In this document: in pieces, positions 18,459 to 26,434 of the stretch
Position numbering within the stretch: position 1 is the stretch's first letter
How the letters are laid out: each line of letters begins with the position of its first letter
Made by a program: the position numbers and the translations under genes
Source: Herbihabitans rhizosphaerae
Lineage (GTDB): Bacteria; Actinomycetota; Actinomycetes; Mycobacteriales; Pseudonocardiaceae
NCBI RefSeq assembly: GCF_004216555.1
Contig: NZ_SGWQ01000019.1
Location: 16,780 to 80,779, forward strand
Direction: 5' to 3'
DNA: 64,000 bases
The notes under the pieces: generated by a model
Seen by the model: the letters and a program-made list of their open reading frames with translations, nothing else
The model's database searches: none
Told to the model about the DNA's origin: nothing

Positions 18459-19280
18459 ATGCTTCGTCGCCGTCGGCCCGTCGTGACAGGGCCGGTCCGC
18501 CCGCCTGATCCGCACCCGTCCGGTGCGCGTCCGCCCGAGATCCCGGCCGAGTTCGTGCCGCGCCACGTCGCGCTGGTGATGGACGGCAACGGACGCTGGG
18601 CCAACCAGCGCGGCCTGCCCAGGATCGAGGGGCACAAGCGCGGCGAGGCCGTGATGATCGACGTGGCCAGCGGCGCCGTGGAAATCGGCGTCAAATGGCT
18701 TTCGGTGTACGCGTTCTCCACCGAGAACTGGAAACGCAGCCCCGACGAGGTGCGCTTCCTGATGGGCTTCAACCGCGACGTGATCCGCCGGCAGGTCGAC
18801 TACCTCGGCTCGATCGGCGTGCGGATCCGCTGGGCCGGCCGCACCCCGAGGCTCTGGCGCAGCGTGATCAACGAGCTGCGTGACGCCGAGGAGCGCACCA
18901 AGAACAACGACGTGCTGAACATGACCATGTGCGTCAACTACGGCGGGCGGGCCGAGATCGGCGACGCCGCGCGCGAGATCGCCCGGCTCGTCGCCGCCGG
19001 CAAGCTCAACCCCGACAAGGTGGACGAGCGCACGGTCGCCCGGCACATGTACCACCCGGAGATGCCGGACGTGGACATGTTCCTGCGGCCCTCCGGCGAG
19101 CAGCGCACGTCCAACTTCCTGCTGTGGCAGTCGGCGTACGCGGAAATGGTCTACCAGGACACGCTGTTCCCCGACTTCGACCGGCGCGACCTGTGGCGGG
19201 CGTGCGAGGCCTACGCCAGCCGCGACCGGCGGTTCGGTGCGGCGGTCGACGCGGCAACACCTTCGGAAGGACGTACATGA
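18459..19280 (+). CDS. uppS: isoprenyl transferase (undecaprenyl/decaprenyl diphosphate synthase)
   Basis: 273 residues. The cis-prenyltransferase signatures are all present: [13 protein letters not shown] (catalytic Asp near residue 41), [20 protein letters not shown], and the C-terminal [20 protein letters not shown]. The enzyme extends short allylic diphosphates with isopentenyl diphosphate to the polyprenyl carrier for cell-wall synthesis. It corresponds to the recO-linked Z-polyprenyl synthase of mycobacteria. The start overlaps nothing upstream; the stop overlaps the next gene (ATGA). Confidence 0.95.
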   Translation: MLRRRRPVVTGPVRPPDPHPSGARPPEIPAEFVPRHVALVMDGNGRWANQRGLPRIEGHKRGEAVMIDVASGAVEIGVKWLSVYAFSTENWKRSPDEVRFLMGFNRDVIRRQVDYLGSIGVRIRWAGRTPRLWRSVINELRDAEERTKNNDVLNMTMCVNYGGRAEIGDAAREIARLVAAGKLNPDKVDERTVARHMYHPEMPDVDMFLRPSGEQRTSNFLLWQSAYAEMVYQDTLFPDFDRRDLWRACEAYASRDRRFGAAVDAATPSEGRT

Positions 19281-19696
19281 CCGACGAGGCGAAGCGGACC
19301 GCCGACACGATGGCCGCCGCGCGCGAGGCACTCGAGGTGTTCCACGAGGTGCACGTCGACGACGACGGCGCGCTGACCTTCCGGCACGGCGAGGTGCCGT
19401 GCGCCGTGCAGGTCATGGAACTCTCCGAGGGGCTGACCGTGCTCAGCCTCACCTGCGTGGTGGCCTGGGACCTGCCCAACAGCGCCGACACAGCCGTCGC
19501 GGTGGCAGAACGCGCAGGTCAGGGCCTGTTCGGCACGCTCGGCGCGGTGCGCAACGACAAGGGCATGGACGTGACCCTGCGTTACGCCTTCCCGGCCGAG
19601 GGGCTCGGCTCGGCCGCGCTCGGCACCCTGCTGATGCTGGTCGTGTCCACCGCGTCGCAGGTGCGCGGAGAGCTACTTATGGCGGCAGACGCATGA
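19277..19696 (+). CDS. conserved hypothetical protein (YbjN-like)
   Basis: 139 residues, cytoplasmic. The layout with [21 protein letters not shown] followed by a beta-rich [22 protein letters not shown] and a helical end resembles the YbjN / type III chaperone-like fold common in actinobacteria; this is a fold guess, not a firm assignment. ATG 19277 overlaps the uppS stop, so it is coupled to uppS and likely serves near it. Confidence 0.6.
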   Translation: MTDEAKRTADTMAAAREALEVFHEVHVDDDGALTFRHGEVPCAVQVMELSEGLTVLSLTCVVAWDLPNSADTAVAVAERAGQGLFGTLGAVRNDKGMDVTLRYAFPAEGLGSAALGTLLMLVVSTASQVRGELLMAADA

Positions 19697-19700
19697 CTGC

Positions 19701-20765
19701 ATGGACTGGCACAATCCCGATCTGATGACTTCAGTCGCCCAGAAGCCGCAGGCGCCCGATCAGCCGCCGCGGCGCGGTTTCCGGATCACCTCCCTCGAGG
19801 TGCTCTCCATACTGCTGATCGTCGCGCTGCTCGGCCGTGAATGGCTGGCATCGCTGATCGCGCCCGACTCTGGCCAGTTCTCGGCGACCGTGCGCACGGC
19901 GTCCACCGTGTTCGTCGCGGTGTGTGCGCAGGCGCTGCCGTTCCTGGTGCTCGGGGTGCTGATCAGCGCGTCCATCGCCGCCTTCGTGCCGGCCAGCGCG
20001 CTGCGTAAGGTGCTGCCCAAGCGGTCGGCGCTGGCCGTGCCGGTGGCCGGCGCGGCGGGTATCGCGCTGCCCGGCTGCGAGTGCGCCTCGGTGCCGGTGG
20101 CCCGCCGGCTGATGCAGCGTGGTGTCGCCCCCGCCGTGGCGCTGACGTTCCTGCTCGCCGCGCCCGCCGTGAACCCCGTGGTGATCGTGTCGACCGCGGT
20201 GGCGTTCCCCAACGACCCGGAGATGCCGCTGGCCCGGTTCCTCGGCTCGCTGCTCACCGCGGTGGGCATGGGCTGGCTGTGGGCGCGGTTCGGCAAGCTC
20301 GAGTGGATCGCCGAGCGGGCGCTCAAGCGGCTGCCGGAAAAGCAGGAGGGGCGCCGCTGGCTGGTGTTCGCCGACACCGCGCGCGGTGACCTGGTGGAGG
20401 CCGGCGGGTTCCTGGTGCTCGGCGCGCTGGTCGCGGCGGTGCTCAAGGTCGTGGTGCCGGCGAGCTGGATGAGCGCGCTCGGGTCCGACGTGGTGCTCGG
20501 CGTGATCGTGATGGCCGTACTCGCCGTGGTGCTCGCCCTGTGCAGCGAGGCGGACGCGTTCGTCGCGGCGGCGGCCTACTCGCTGCCGCTGCTGCCGAAG
20601 TTGGTGTTCCTGGTCGTCGGGCCCGCCGTGGACGTGAAGCTGGTGGCGATGCAGGCAGGCACGTTCGGGCGCTCGTTCGCGCTCCGGTTCGCGCCGCTGA
20701 CGTTCGTGGTGGCCCTGCTCAGCGCGATCGGCGTCGGGCTCCTGGTGTTCGGAGGTGCCGGATGA
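19701..20765 (+). CDS. permease, UPF0718/DUF318 family
   Basis: 354 residues with about eight membrane segments. The conserved CxC motif of this permease family is seen as LPGCECASVPVARRLMQRG, and the second repeat has LALCSEADAFVAAA. Relatives include ArsP and YraQ. Together with the next gene it forms the two-part permease that in actinobacteria is often linked to zinc regulators; smtB-zur indeed lie 2 kb away. The transported species is unknown. ATG 19701 is used; ATG 19725 is possible. The stop overlaps the next start. Confidence 0.85.
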   Translation: MDWHNPDLMTSVAQKPQAPDQPPRRGFRITSLEVLSILLIVALLGREWLASLIAPDSGQFSATVRTASTVFVAVCAQALPFLVLGVLISASIAAFVPASALRKVLPKRSALAVPVAGAAGIALPGCECASVPVARRLMQRGVAPAVALTFLLAAPAVNPVVIVSTAVAFPNDPEMPLARFLGSLLTAVGMGWLWARFGKLEWIAERALKRLPEKQEGRRWLVFADTARGDLVEAGGFLVLGALVAAVLKVVVPASWMSALGSDVVLGVIVMAVLAVVLALCSEADAFVAAAAYSLPLLPKLVFLVVGPAVDVKLVAMQAGTFGRSFALRFAPLTFVVALLSAIGVGLLVFGGAG

Positions 20766-21547
20766 GGCGTGAGACCGGGAACATCCTGCTGCTGCTCCTG
20801 GGCGGCGCGCTGCTGAAAATCTCGCTCGGCGGCAGCTACCTGAACTACGTGAAGCCGTCGCAGCAGCCGTTCCTGATCGCGGCCGGCTTCATCATGGTGG
20901 GGCTCGCCGTGGTGTCGATCGTGCGTGACCTGGTGGGCAGCGCGCGCCCGAAGCCCGAGGCGCGGGCCGTCCGGTTCGGCGCGGACGGTCAGGCTCTGCC
21001 GGCCGCCGACGACGCGCACGACCACGACGATCATGACGGCCACGAGGGCCACGACCACAAGACGCACACCACCTGGATGCTGCTGCTGCCCGTGCTCGCG
21101 GTGTTCCTGATCGCGCCGCCGGCACTGGGCGCCGACTCGGTGAACCGGGACGAAGGGCGGGCGGTGCGGCAGCCGGCCGGCCAGTTCGCGCCGCTGCCGG
21201 GCAACGAGGTGATCAGCATCAAGGTGAGCGACTTCGCCGCGCGCGGGGCCTGGGACACCACCGGCACGCTGGTCGGCAAGAAGGTCAAGATGATCGGGTT
21301 CGTGGCCAACCGGGACGGTGTCCCGTACCTGGCCAGGATGGTGATCGGCTGCTGTGCCGCGGACGCGTTCGCGGCCAAGGTCAAGCTCGAGGGCCAGGAC
21401 CTGCAGGGCCTGCGCAACGACTCGTGGATCGAGGTCGTCGGTCAGCTCCGGCCGGGCACGGCCACCGAGCACAACGGGTACGTGTCAACGCTCGACGTCA
21501 TCGAGGTGCGGCCCGCCACCGCACCCGGCGACCCGTACGAGTCCTGA
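20762..21547 (+). CDS. TIGR03943-type permease partner with His-rich loop
   Basis: 261 residues. Two N-terminal membrane helices are followed by a histidine-rich loop (DAHDHDDHDGHEGHDHKTH, near 86-104), a third helix (LLLPVLAVFLIAPPALG) and an extracytoplasmic domain with VKMIGFV, ARMVIGCCAADA and IEVVGQL. The His cluster is a likely metal-binding segment. It is translationally coupled to the permease gene. Metal handling, probably zinc, is inferred from the loop and from the nearby SmtB and Zur regulators. Confidence 0.82.
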   Translation: MRRETGNILLLLLGGALLKISLGGSYLNYVKPSQQPFLIAAGFIMVGLAVVSIVRDLVGSARPKPEARAVRFGADGQALPAADDAHDHDDHDGHEGHDHKTHTTWMLLLPVLAVFLIAPPALGADSVNRDEGRAVRQPAGQFAPLPGNEVISIKVSDFAARGAWDTTGTLVGKKVKMIGFVANRDGVPYLARMVIGCCAADAFAAKVKLEGQDLQGLRNDSWIEVVGQLRPGTATEHNGYVSTLDVIEVRPATAPGDPYES

Positions 21548-21559
21548 GGCTCTGTTCCG

Positions 21560-22240
21560 TCAGTCGTTGACCATGGCAATCGTGAAGCCGTCGTAGCCCT
21601 TGCTGCCGACGGTCTGGATCGCGGTGGCGGTGACCTTCGGCTCCGCCTTGATCTCCTCGTGCAGGCGGCGCACGCCGAGCACGGCCGGGTCGTCGCTGTC
21701 CGGGTCGGCGACCGTGCCGTTGCGGACCACGTTGTCCACGATGATCACGCTGCCCGGCCGGGAAAGCTTCACCGCCCACCCGAAGTACTCGGGGATGTTG
21801 GCCTTGTCGGCGTCGATGAACGTGAGGTCGAACGGGCCGTGGCCCTCCGCGGCGAGTTGGGGCAGCGTGTCCAGCGCCGGGCCGACCCGCACCTCGGTCT
21901 TGTCCGCCAGGCCGGCGCGCTGGAGGTTCGCGGTGGCCACCTCGGCGTGCTTCGGGTCGTACTCCAGCGTGATCAGCTGGCCGTCGGCGGGCAGCGCGCG
22001 GCCGAGCCAGATCGTGCTGTAGCCGCCGAGCGTGCCGATCTCCAGGATGTTCGACGCACCGCGGATCAGCGCGATCAGGTTCAGCAGCTTGCCCTGGTTC
22101 GGCGCCACGTTGATGGCCGGCAGACCGGCCGCCTCGCTGGCCCGCAACGCCTCGTCGAGCGCGGCGTCCGCCGGCACGAGGGTATCGGTCAGGTACTGGT
22201 CAACGGTGTTCCACTGAACCCACTGCTCGTGCGACGTCAC
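21560..22240 (-). CDS. O-methyltransferase, catechol/caffeoyl-CoA type
   Basis: 226 residues with a class I SAM fold: ILEIGTLGGYSTIWLGRAL (motif I), ITLEYDP, FDLTFIDADKANIPEYF (metal-site Asp and motif IV) and VIIVDNVVRNG. This is the group of small Mg2+-dependent O-methyltransferases. The acceptor is unknown. It lies 63 bp downstream of zur on the same strand and may belong to the smtB-zur transcript. It converges on the TIGR03943 gene with 12 bp between. Confidence 0.9.
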   Translation of the reverse strand: MTSHEQWVQWNTVDQYLTDTLVPADAALDEALRASEAAGLPAINVAPNQGKLLNLIALIRGASNILEIGTLGGYSTIWLGRALPADGQLITLEYDPKHAEVATANLQRAGLADKTEVRVGPALDTLPQLAAEGHGPFDLTFIDADKANIPEYFGWAVKLSRPGSVIIVDNVVRNGTVADPDSDDPAVLGVRRLHEEIKAEPKVTATAIQTVGSKGYDGFTIAMVND

Positions 22241-22303
22241 GATTCCCGTATCCCCTCACCGTCCGAATTGGACTGTCTGTTGTGGACTGTCAACTGTGGT
22301 TGA

Positions 22304-22729
22304 TCAGGTCTTCTTCGCGCAGTCCGCGCAGGTTCCGAAGATCTCGACGGTGTGGCTCAACTGGGAGAATCCGTGCTCGACGGCCACCCGGTCAGCCCAC
22401 CGCTCCACGGCAGGGCCCTCCACCTCGACGGTGTAGCCGCAGGACCGGCACACCAGGTGGTGGTGATGGTGACTGGAACACCGGCGGTAGATCGCCTCGC
22501 CGGAGTCGGTGCGCAGCACGTCGATCTCGCCGGCGTCGGCCAGCGACTGCAGCGTGCGGTAGACCGTGGTCAGGCCGATGCCCTCACCCCGGTTGCGCAG
22601 TTCCTCGTGCAACTCCTGCGCGGATCGGAAGTCCTCGACCTGCTCCAGCAGGTTCGCCACGGCGGCGCGCTGCTTGGTCGCGCGGATGCCGGGCACGCTC
22701 GGCGAGTTGGTGCGCTCGACTCGGGTCAC
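22304..22729 (-). CDS. zur: Fur family regulator, probably Zur/FurB
   Basis: 141 residues. The winged helix contains SAQELHEELRNRGEGIGLTT followed by VYRTLQSLADAG, and the metal domain contains SHHHHHLVCRSCG and a C-terminal CADC, giving the two CxxC pairs of the structural zinc site. Zur represses zinc uptake when zinc is ample. Its start overlaps the ArsR gene upstream by four bases; the smtB-furB order in M. tuberculosis is the same, which supports Zur over Fur or PerR. No Zur box was recognised in this window. Confidence 0.88.
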   Translation of the reverse strand: MTRVERTNSPSVPGIRATKQRAAVANLLEQVEDFRSAQELHEELRNRGEGIGLTTVYRTLQSLADAGEIDVLRTDSGEAIYRRCSSHHHHHLVCRSCGYTVEVEGPAVERWADRVAVEHGFSQLSHTVEIFGTCADCAKKT

Positions 22730-23118
22730 CGGGATATGCCCTCCTCGACGTGGGTGACCGCGTCCACGACGATGTGCGACAGGTGTTCGTCGACCAGACG
22801 GTAGAGCACCTCGCGGCCGTGTCGTTCACCGTGCACAACGCCGGCGGCCTTGAGTACTCGCAGGTGCTGGCTGATCAGTGGCTGCGCGACACCGAGCGCC
22901 TCCACGAGTTCGTGGACGCACCGGTCGCCTTCCCGTAACTGGAGCACGATCGCGATCCGGACCGGTGCGGCGAGCGCCCGCAGCAGCTCTCCCGCCGCGG
23001 CCAGCGACTGTGCCGGAATCGCGACGACCGTCTGCTTCGTCGGACGCCCCGGCGTGTGCACGTGCTCGGCGTCCAGCCCCGCGGGTGGGACGGTAGCTTC
23101 CGAGCTCACGGGCGACAT
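22726..23118 (-). CDS. smtB: ArsR/SmtB family zinc sensor
   Basis: 130 residues. The helix-turn-helix is VHELVEALGVAQPLISQHLR. The C-terminal alpha5 zinc site matches the D-x-H-x10-H-x2-E rule exactly in DEHLSHIVVDAVTHVEE. The alpha3 site is reduced to one Cys (DRCVHEL). It therefore should release DNA on binding zinc, derepressing itself and zur, opposite in sign to Zur. ATG 23118 has AGGAGAGG upstream. An imperfect dyad overlaps its promoter. Confidence 0.9.
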   Translation of the reverse strand: MSPVSSEATVPPAGLDAEHVHTPGRPTKQTVVAIPAQSLAAAGELLRALAAPVRIAIVLQLREGDRCVHELVEALGVAQPLISQHLRVLKAAGVVHGERHGREVLYRLVDEHLSHIVVDAVTHVEEGISR

Positions 23119-23162
23119 GGTCCTCTCCTGACGGCCGGCGGCCGCACCCGCCGGTATGTGCT

Positions 23163-23175
23163 GATGTTCAACATC
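23163..23175 (-). promoter_or_regulatory. candidate SmtB operator over the smtB-zur promoter
   Basis: GATGTTCAACATC is symmetric around one central base. On the minus strand it directly follows TAGGAT (a -10 box at 23174-23179), so a repressor here would block transcription start of smtB-zur. The leader to the smtB start is about 45 nt. Confidence 0.5.
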
Positions 23176-23214
23176 CTAGGCGCGTTCGGTATTTCCCGGA
23201 CGGATCGTCGCCTG

Positions 23215-23517
23215 TTACGACCGCGTCGCCACCACCACGGCGACCGCGATCAGTATCAACAGCACCAGGACCCGGCTTCCGCGCTGCGCCGGCGTCAGCG
23301 TCGACCAGGTGCCCGCGAGCAGGCCGGCCACACCAAGTGCCAGCACGCCGAGCAGCGCCGCGCCCACGACGCCGCCGACCAGAACGCCGGCCGCGAACAG
23401 CCCGATCACCACCACGAAGGCGGCGATCGGCGGCACCGAGGCGAGTGGGCCCTTGCCCGCGACCAGCGGTGCGCGCAGGGAATCACGCCGCACCCTGCGG
23501 GACGCTCTCTGGGACAC
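23215..23517 (-). CDS. small membrane protein (DUF6703-like)
   Basis: 100 residues. A basic cytoplasmic start (MSQRASRRVRRDSLR) is followed by two hydrophobic stretches (about 28-65 and 80-96) separated by STLTPAQRGSR. Many actinobacteria have such proteins near zur or glyS, usually under the label DUF6703; this name is from memory. Function unknown. It is divergent from the next gene. Confidence 0.6.
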   Translation of the reverse strand: MSQRASRRVRRDSLRAPLVAGKGPLASVPPIAAFVVVIGLFAAGVLVGGVVGAALLGVLALGVAGLLAGTWSTLTPAQRGSRVLVLLILIAVAVVVATRS

Positions 23518-23589
23518 CCGCGCCTCCTTCGCCGTCGCGCTCTGCGACTACCGTGCACCATCTTTCCATTCGCCACGAAGGAGGGCGTC

Positions 23590-23982
23590 GTGCTGGTCGT
23601 CTGCCGGTTCACCGTGCCGGAGTCCTCGGCGGCGGAGTTCACCGCGAGGGCGTCCCGCGCACTGGAGCTGCTGACCGCGGCGCGCGGTTGCGTGCGCGGT
23701 GTGCTGGGGCGGTCCACGGAGACGTCCGGGCGGCCGGGCCAGCGGTGGGTGCTCACCGTCGAGTTCGAGTCGGTGGCGGCCTACCGCAGGGCCATGTCGC
23801 CGTTCGAGGTGCGCGAGCATGTCATTCCGTTGCTCTCCGAAGCCGACACCACCGAGGAGTCGGGGTACGAGGTCGTGATCACCGCCGCCGGTGGCGTGGC
23901 GGCGTCGCGTACGAGCCTGGTCGCGGCCGACGCGGAGACGGTCCGGCCTGGTGAGGGAGCCGGCCCCAGCGCAGCCCGCTGA
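23590..23982 (+). CDS. antibiotic biosynthesis monooxygenase (ABM)-fold protein
   Basis: 130 residues. The first 95 match a dimeric alpha-beta barrel: LVVCRFTVPESSAAEFTARA, ELLTAARGCVRGVLGRS, RWVLTVEFESVAAYRRAMSP. The last 35 residues are disordered, Ala/Gly-rich. Such proteins include cofactor-free monooxygenases and sensors; nothing shows which. GTG 23590 has GAAGGAGGG upstream. No operon partner. Confidence 0.65.
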   Translation: MLVVCRFTVPESSAAEFTARASRALELLTAARGCVRGVLGRSTETSGRPGQRWVLTVEFESVAAYRRAMSPFEVREHVIPLLSEADTTEESGYEVVITAAGGVAASRTSLVAADAETVRPGEGAGPSAAR

Positions 23983-24095
23983 AGCTCTCCCACGACGGGC
24001 GATCATTGGCCGCACCAACATGCCGGTGACAGCCCGCGATTGTGTAGCGTGCCCTTCGCGCTCAGTGTTCGTCATGATGCGAGGAAGGCACCCAC

Positions 24096-24788
24096 ATGGG
24101 GGACTACCCGTCCTACGATTCCGGCCCCGCCTACCCCGAGGAGCAGCGGGGCAACGGGTCGAACCGCCGGTGGCTGCTGGCCCTGGTCGGCATCGTCCTC
24201 GTGATCGGTCTGGTCGTTGGTGGGGCGTTCGCGCTCGGCGGCGGGGACGACCCCCAGCCGGCCGCGGACACCGGGCCGCAGACCTCCACGACGCAGGAGA
24301 CGACGCAGAGCGAGGCGCCTCCGCCGCCTCCGCCGGGCCAGCCACCGGGCACGATCCGGCTGCCCGAGGGCGGCACCGCCAAGTTGGTGCGCCGCGAGCT
24401 CACCTCCGACGGCACCCTGCCCATCCCGGACGGGTTGGACGAGGCGACCTGGTGGGGTGCCGGACTGGGCGCGCCCAAGGGTGCGTCGCTGCTGTCCGGG
24501 CATGTCAACTGGAAGGGCAAGAAGGGCCCGTTCGACGAGCTGTGGCGGCAAAAGGTCGGCCAGCGCGTCGAGGTCGTGGACGCCAAGGGCGCCAAGTGGG
24601 TCTACAAGGTCTCCGAGATCGTCACGGTGGACAAGCACGAGCTGCCCGCCAAGGCCGAGAAGCTCTTCGGCCAGAACGGTCCGCACCGGCTGGTCCTGGT
24701 GACCTGCGGCGGCGAGTACGTCGGCGGCACCGACGGCTACAAGGACAACCGCATCATCGTCGCCGAGCTGATTTCCCGGCCGGTCTGA
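24096..24788 (+). CDS. class F sortase
   Basis: 230 residues. A basic and Pro/Tyr-rich cytoplasmic start is followed by one membrane anchor (LLALVGIVLVIGLVVGGAFA), a Thr/Pro-rich linker (TQSEAPPPPPPG) and a sortase domain. The catalytic His lies in SGHVNW, the Cys in LVLVTCGGEY and the Arg in YKDNRIIVAEL. The enzyme cuts and joins LPXTG-like substrates at the cell surface. No LPXTG protein was seen nearby. ATG 24096 has GAGGAAGG upstream. Confidence 0.9.
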   Translation: MGDYPSYDSGPAYPEEQRGNGSNRRWLLALVGIVLVIGLVVGGAFALGGGDDPQPAADTGPQTSTTQETTQSEAPPPPPPGQPPGTIRLPEGGTAKLVRRELTSDGTLPIPDGLDEATWWGAGLGAPKGASLLSGHVNWKGKKGPFDELWRQKVGQRVEVVDAKGAKWVYKVSEIVTVDKHELPAKAEKLFGQNGPHRLVLVTCGGEYVGGTDGYKDNRIIVAELISRPV

Positions 24789-24802
24789 CGCGCCCGTGAT
24801 GA

Positions 24803-25321
24803 TCACTGTCCCTCCTCCCGGTGACCGGACGGGCAGGGTTGCTCGAGGACCTGCTTGGCGGCGTCGATGACGCGTCGGCGGTAGGTGTCTCGAGGCACGC
24901 CCCAGTCCTCGCGCCAGTCGTCCAGTTCGCTGACCAACGCGACGAGCGGTCGCAGCGCGTCCGGGCCGTCGAGCCGGTCGAAGCCCTCGCACCAGACGAG
25001 CCGGCCACCCACCTCGGGTGCCACGTGGCCGTCGATGATGAGCTGGCACCACCAGCGGATGAGTTCCCAGCGCGCCGCGGTCGGGTCGGCGGGCAACGTG
25101 GACGCGAGGTCGAGTTCCTCGAGGACGCGCGCGAACAGGTCGTGTGCTTGGGGTGCCTCACCGCGACCGAGCCCGGCCAATTCGATGGCCGCCAGGCTGA
25201 CGATCCCGGCGCGCAGCGTGCCGCGTGCGGCCTGGATGAGCTGATCAGAGTCGATGCGGTCGCCCAGCCGTTCTTCGATCGCGGTCATGCGCAGCCGCTG
25301 GATGGGGTCCATGCCGGTCAC
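24803..25321 (-). CDS. hypothetical protein downstream of AbiEi-like gene
   Basis: 172 residues, mostly helical, family not recognised. It has a Trp/Arg-rich middle (RWELIRWWCQLIIDGHV) and DDWREDWGVPRDTYRRRVID near the end. No signal peptide or membrane segment. GTG 25321 has GGGAGAG upstream; ATG 25312 is the alternative. It starts 17 bp after the AbiEi/DUF559-like gene on the same strand, so the two are probably cotranscribed and may act together. Confidence 0.6.
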   Translation of the reverse strand: MTGMDPIQRLRMTAIEERLGDRIDSDQLIQAARGTLRAGIVSLAAIELAGLGRGEAPQAHDLFARVLEELDLASTLPADPTAARWELIRWWCQLIIDGHVAPEVGGRLVWCEGFDRLDGPDALRPLVALVSELDDWREDWGVPRDTYRRRVIDAAKQVLEQPCPSGHREEGQ

Positions 25322-25338
25322 GTTGTCACCAACTCTCC

Positions 25339-26292
25339 CTAGGCGGCGATCACTGGTGGCGTGGGGTTGCCGGCGGCGACGGTGTGCGCCGTTCGGAGTT
25401 CCTGGATCACGCTTGCTGATTCCTCTTTGAGGCGTCGGATCGTGCTGTGGACGACGATCAGGCCTTGTTGGCGGAGTTCGGCGACTCGGCGCACGGCGGC
25501 GGCCGCGTTGGCCGGCGTCGGGTGGAAGTCGAAGCCGTCCAGGTCCCAGACCACGCCGAGATCGGGCCACCAGGCGTCGACCGTGCCGAACTCGTGGCCG
25601 GACTCGACGCGCAGTGGCACCGACCATCGCGGGTGGGGCAGGCCGGCCCTGGTGAGCAGGCGGCGCGCCCAGCCCTCGGCCACCGAGGTGACCCGCTCCT
25701 CGAACTCGATCAACACCGAGCGAGGCAACGCGGTGCCGCGCCGGCTGCCGCGATCGAGTTCGCGGAGCAGCTCCGACGGGTTGACTCGACCGCGCCGGAT
25801 CACCTCGCCGAGCAGGGCGCCCACCTCCTCCCGCGAGGTCAGCCTGCGCGCCGTGTCCAGCGCGGCCCTTGGCAGCGGGGCGACCGGGAAATCGTTGCGG
25901 GACAACGGTTCCGGCAGCTTGTGCGTCCGCTCGACGAGTATTTGCGCCTCGCCGCGCACCTGCCGGCGATGGGGTACCAGCAGGTGCACGAGGCTGTTGG
26001 TGCCGTGCGGCGTGCGCAGGTCGTACAGTTGCAGCGCGTCGGGCCCGGTGACGACGGCGTCCGGACCGGCGTAGCGCAGCGCCGCCTGAATCATCTGCGC
26101 GCGGGACGGCCGCGCGTCGTCGAGCAGGACCACGCCGGACAGCAGGCGCCGCCACGGCCCGCCGGGTTTCAGTCGGCTCAGTACGGCTCTGCTGGTGATA
26201 CCCAGCTCCAACAGCTCGGACAGACGCGCCACCCGGTGCGGGAAGAGATCGGCGACGGCTTCGAGATCGAGGACTGCTCTGTTCTGTGTCAT
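25339..26292 (-). CDS. AbiEi-like / DUF559-like protein
   Basis: 317 residues. The N-terminal 60 residues look like the winged helix of AbiEi-type antitoxins (LFPHRVARLSELLELGITSRAV, in parts LFPHRVARLSELLELG). The middle is rich in Arg, and the C-terminal part has a Vsr-like DUF559 pattern: FGTVDAWWPDL, then VVWDLDGFDFH and LRQQGLIVVHST. In DUF559 nucleases the pattern is D...E-x-D; here Asp replaces Glu, so nuclease activity is uncertain. Such genes are widespread in actinobacteria. ATG 26292 is just downstream of the DnaA-box pair on the other strand. Confidence 0.65.
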   Translation of the reverse strand: MTQNRAVLDLEAVADLFPHRVARLSELLELGITSRAVLSRLKPGGPWRRLLSGVVLLDDARPSRAQMIQAALRYAGPDAVVTGPDALQLYDLRTPHGTNSLVHLLVPHRRQVRGEAQILVERTHKLPEPLSRNDFPVAPLPRAALDTARRLTSREEVGALLGEVIRRGRVNPSELLRELDRGSRRGTALPRSVLIEFEERVTSVAEGWARRLLTRAGLPHPRWSVPLRVESGHEFGTVDAWWPDLGVVWDLDGFDFHPTPANAAAAVRRVAELRQQGLIVVHSTIRRLKEESASVIQELRTAHTVAAGNPTPPVIAA

Positions 26293-26343
26293 GCGACCAG
26301 CACAGCCGATGTCGACGCCCAGCGAAACCGGCCTTGATCAACT

Positions 26344-26369
26344 TGTGGATAACTCCGCCCTGTGGACAA
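26344..26369. promoter_or_regulatory. pair of DnaA-box sequences
   Basis: TGTGGATAA (26344-26352) is the reverse of TTATCCACA, the consensus DnaA box, and TGTGGACAA (26361-26369) is the reverse of TTGTCCACA, the high-GC actinobacterial form. They face the same way, 17 bp apart, in the divergent gap between the AbiEi-like gene and the SanA/YdcF-type gene. They could place these genes under DnaA control or titrate DnaA. Confidence 0.5.
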
Positions 26370-26397
26370 CTCTCTGGCGCGATCCGTCGCCCCGGCC

Positions 26398-26403
26398 TAC
26401 CGT
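26398..26403 (+). promoter_or_regulatory. -10 hexamer TACCGT
   Basis: TACCGT ends seven bases before the GTG at 26411, which opens a seven-codon frame; the transcript is predicted to begin at that GTG. Confidence 0.4.
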
Positions 26404-26410
26404 CGCCGGG

Positions 26411-26434
26411 GTGTCTGGGAAAATGCCGGGGTGA
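26411..26434 (+). CDS. possible leaderless mini-ORF (VSGKMPG)
   Basis: Seven codons from GTG 26411 end in a TGA whose first bases overlap the GTG at 26431 (GTGA). A leaderless mini-ORF of this sort would feed ribosomes to the SanA/YdcF start, which itself lacks a ribosome binding site. Too short to claim a product. Confidence 0.3.
   Translation: MSGKMPG

Noticed and set aside
22241..22303. Regulatory repeat between zur and the O-methyltransferase gene
   Set aside because: GGACTGTCTGTTGTGGACTG is only a degraded relative of the GTCCAC word and has no dyad of useful length.
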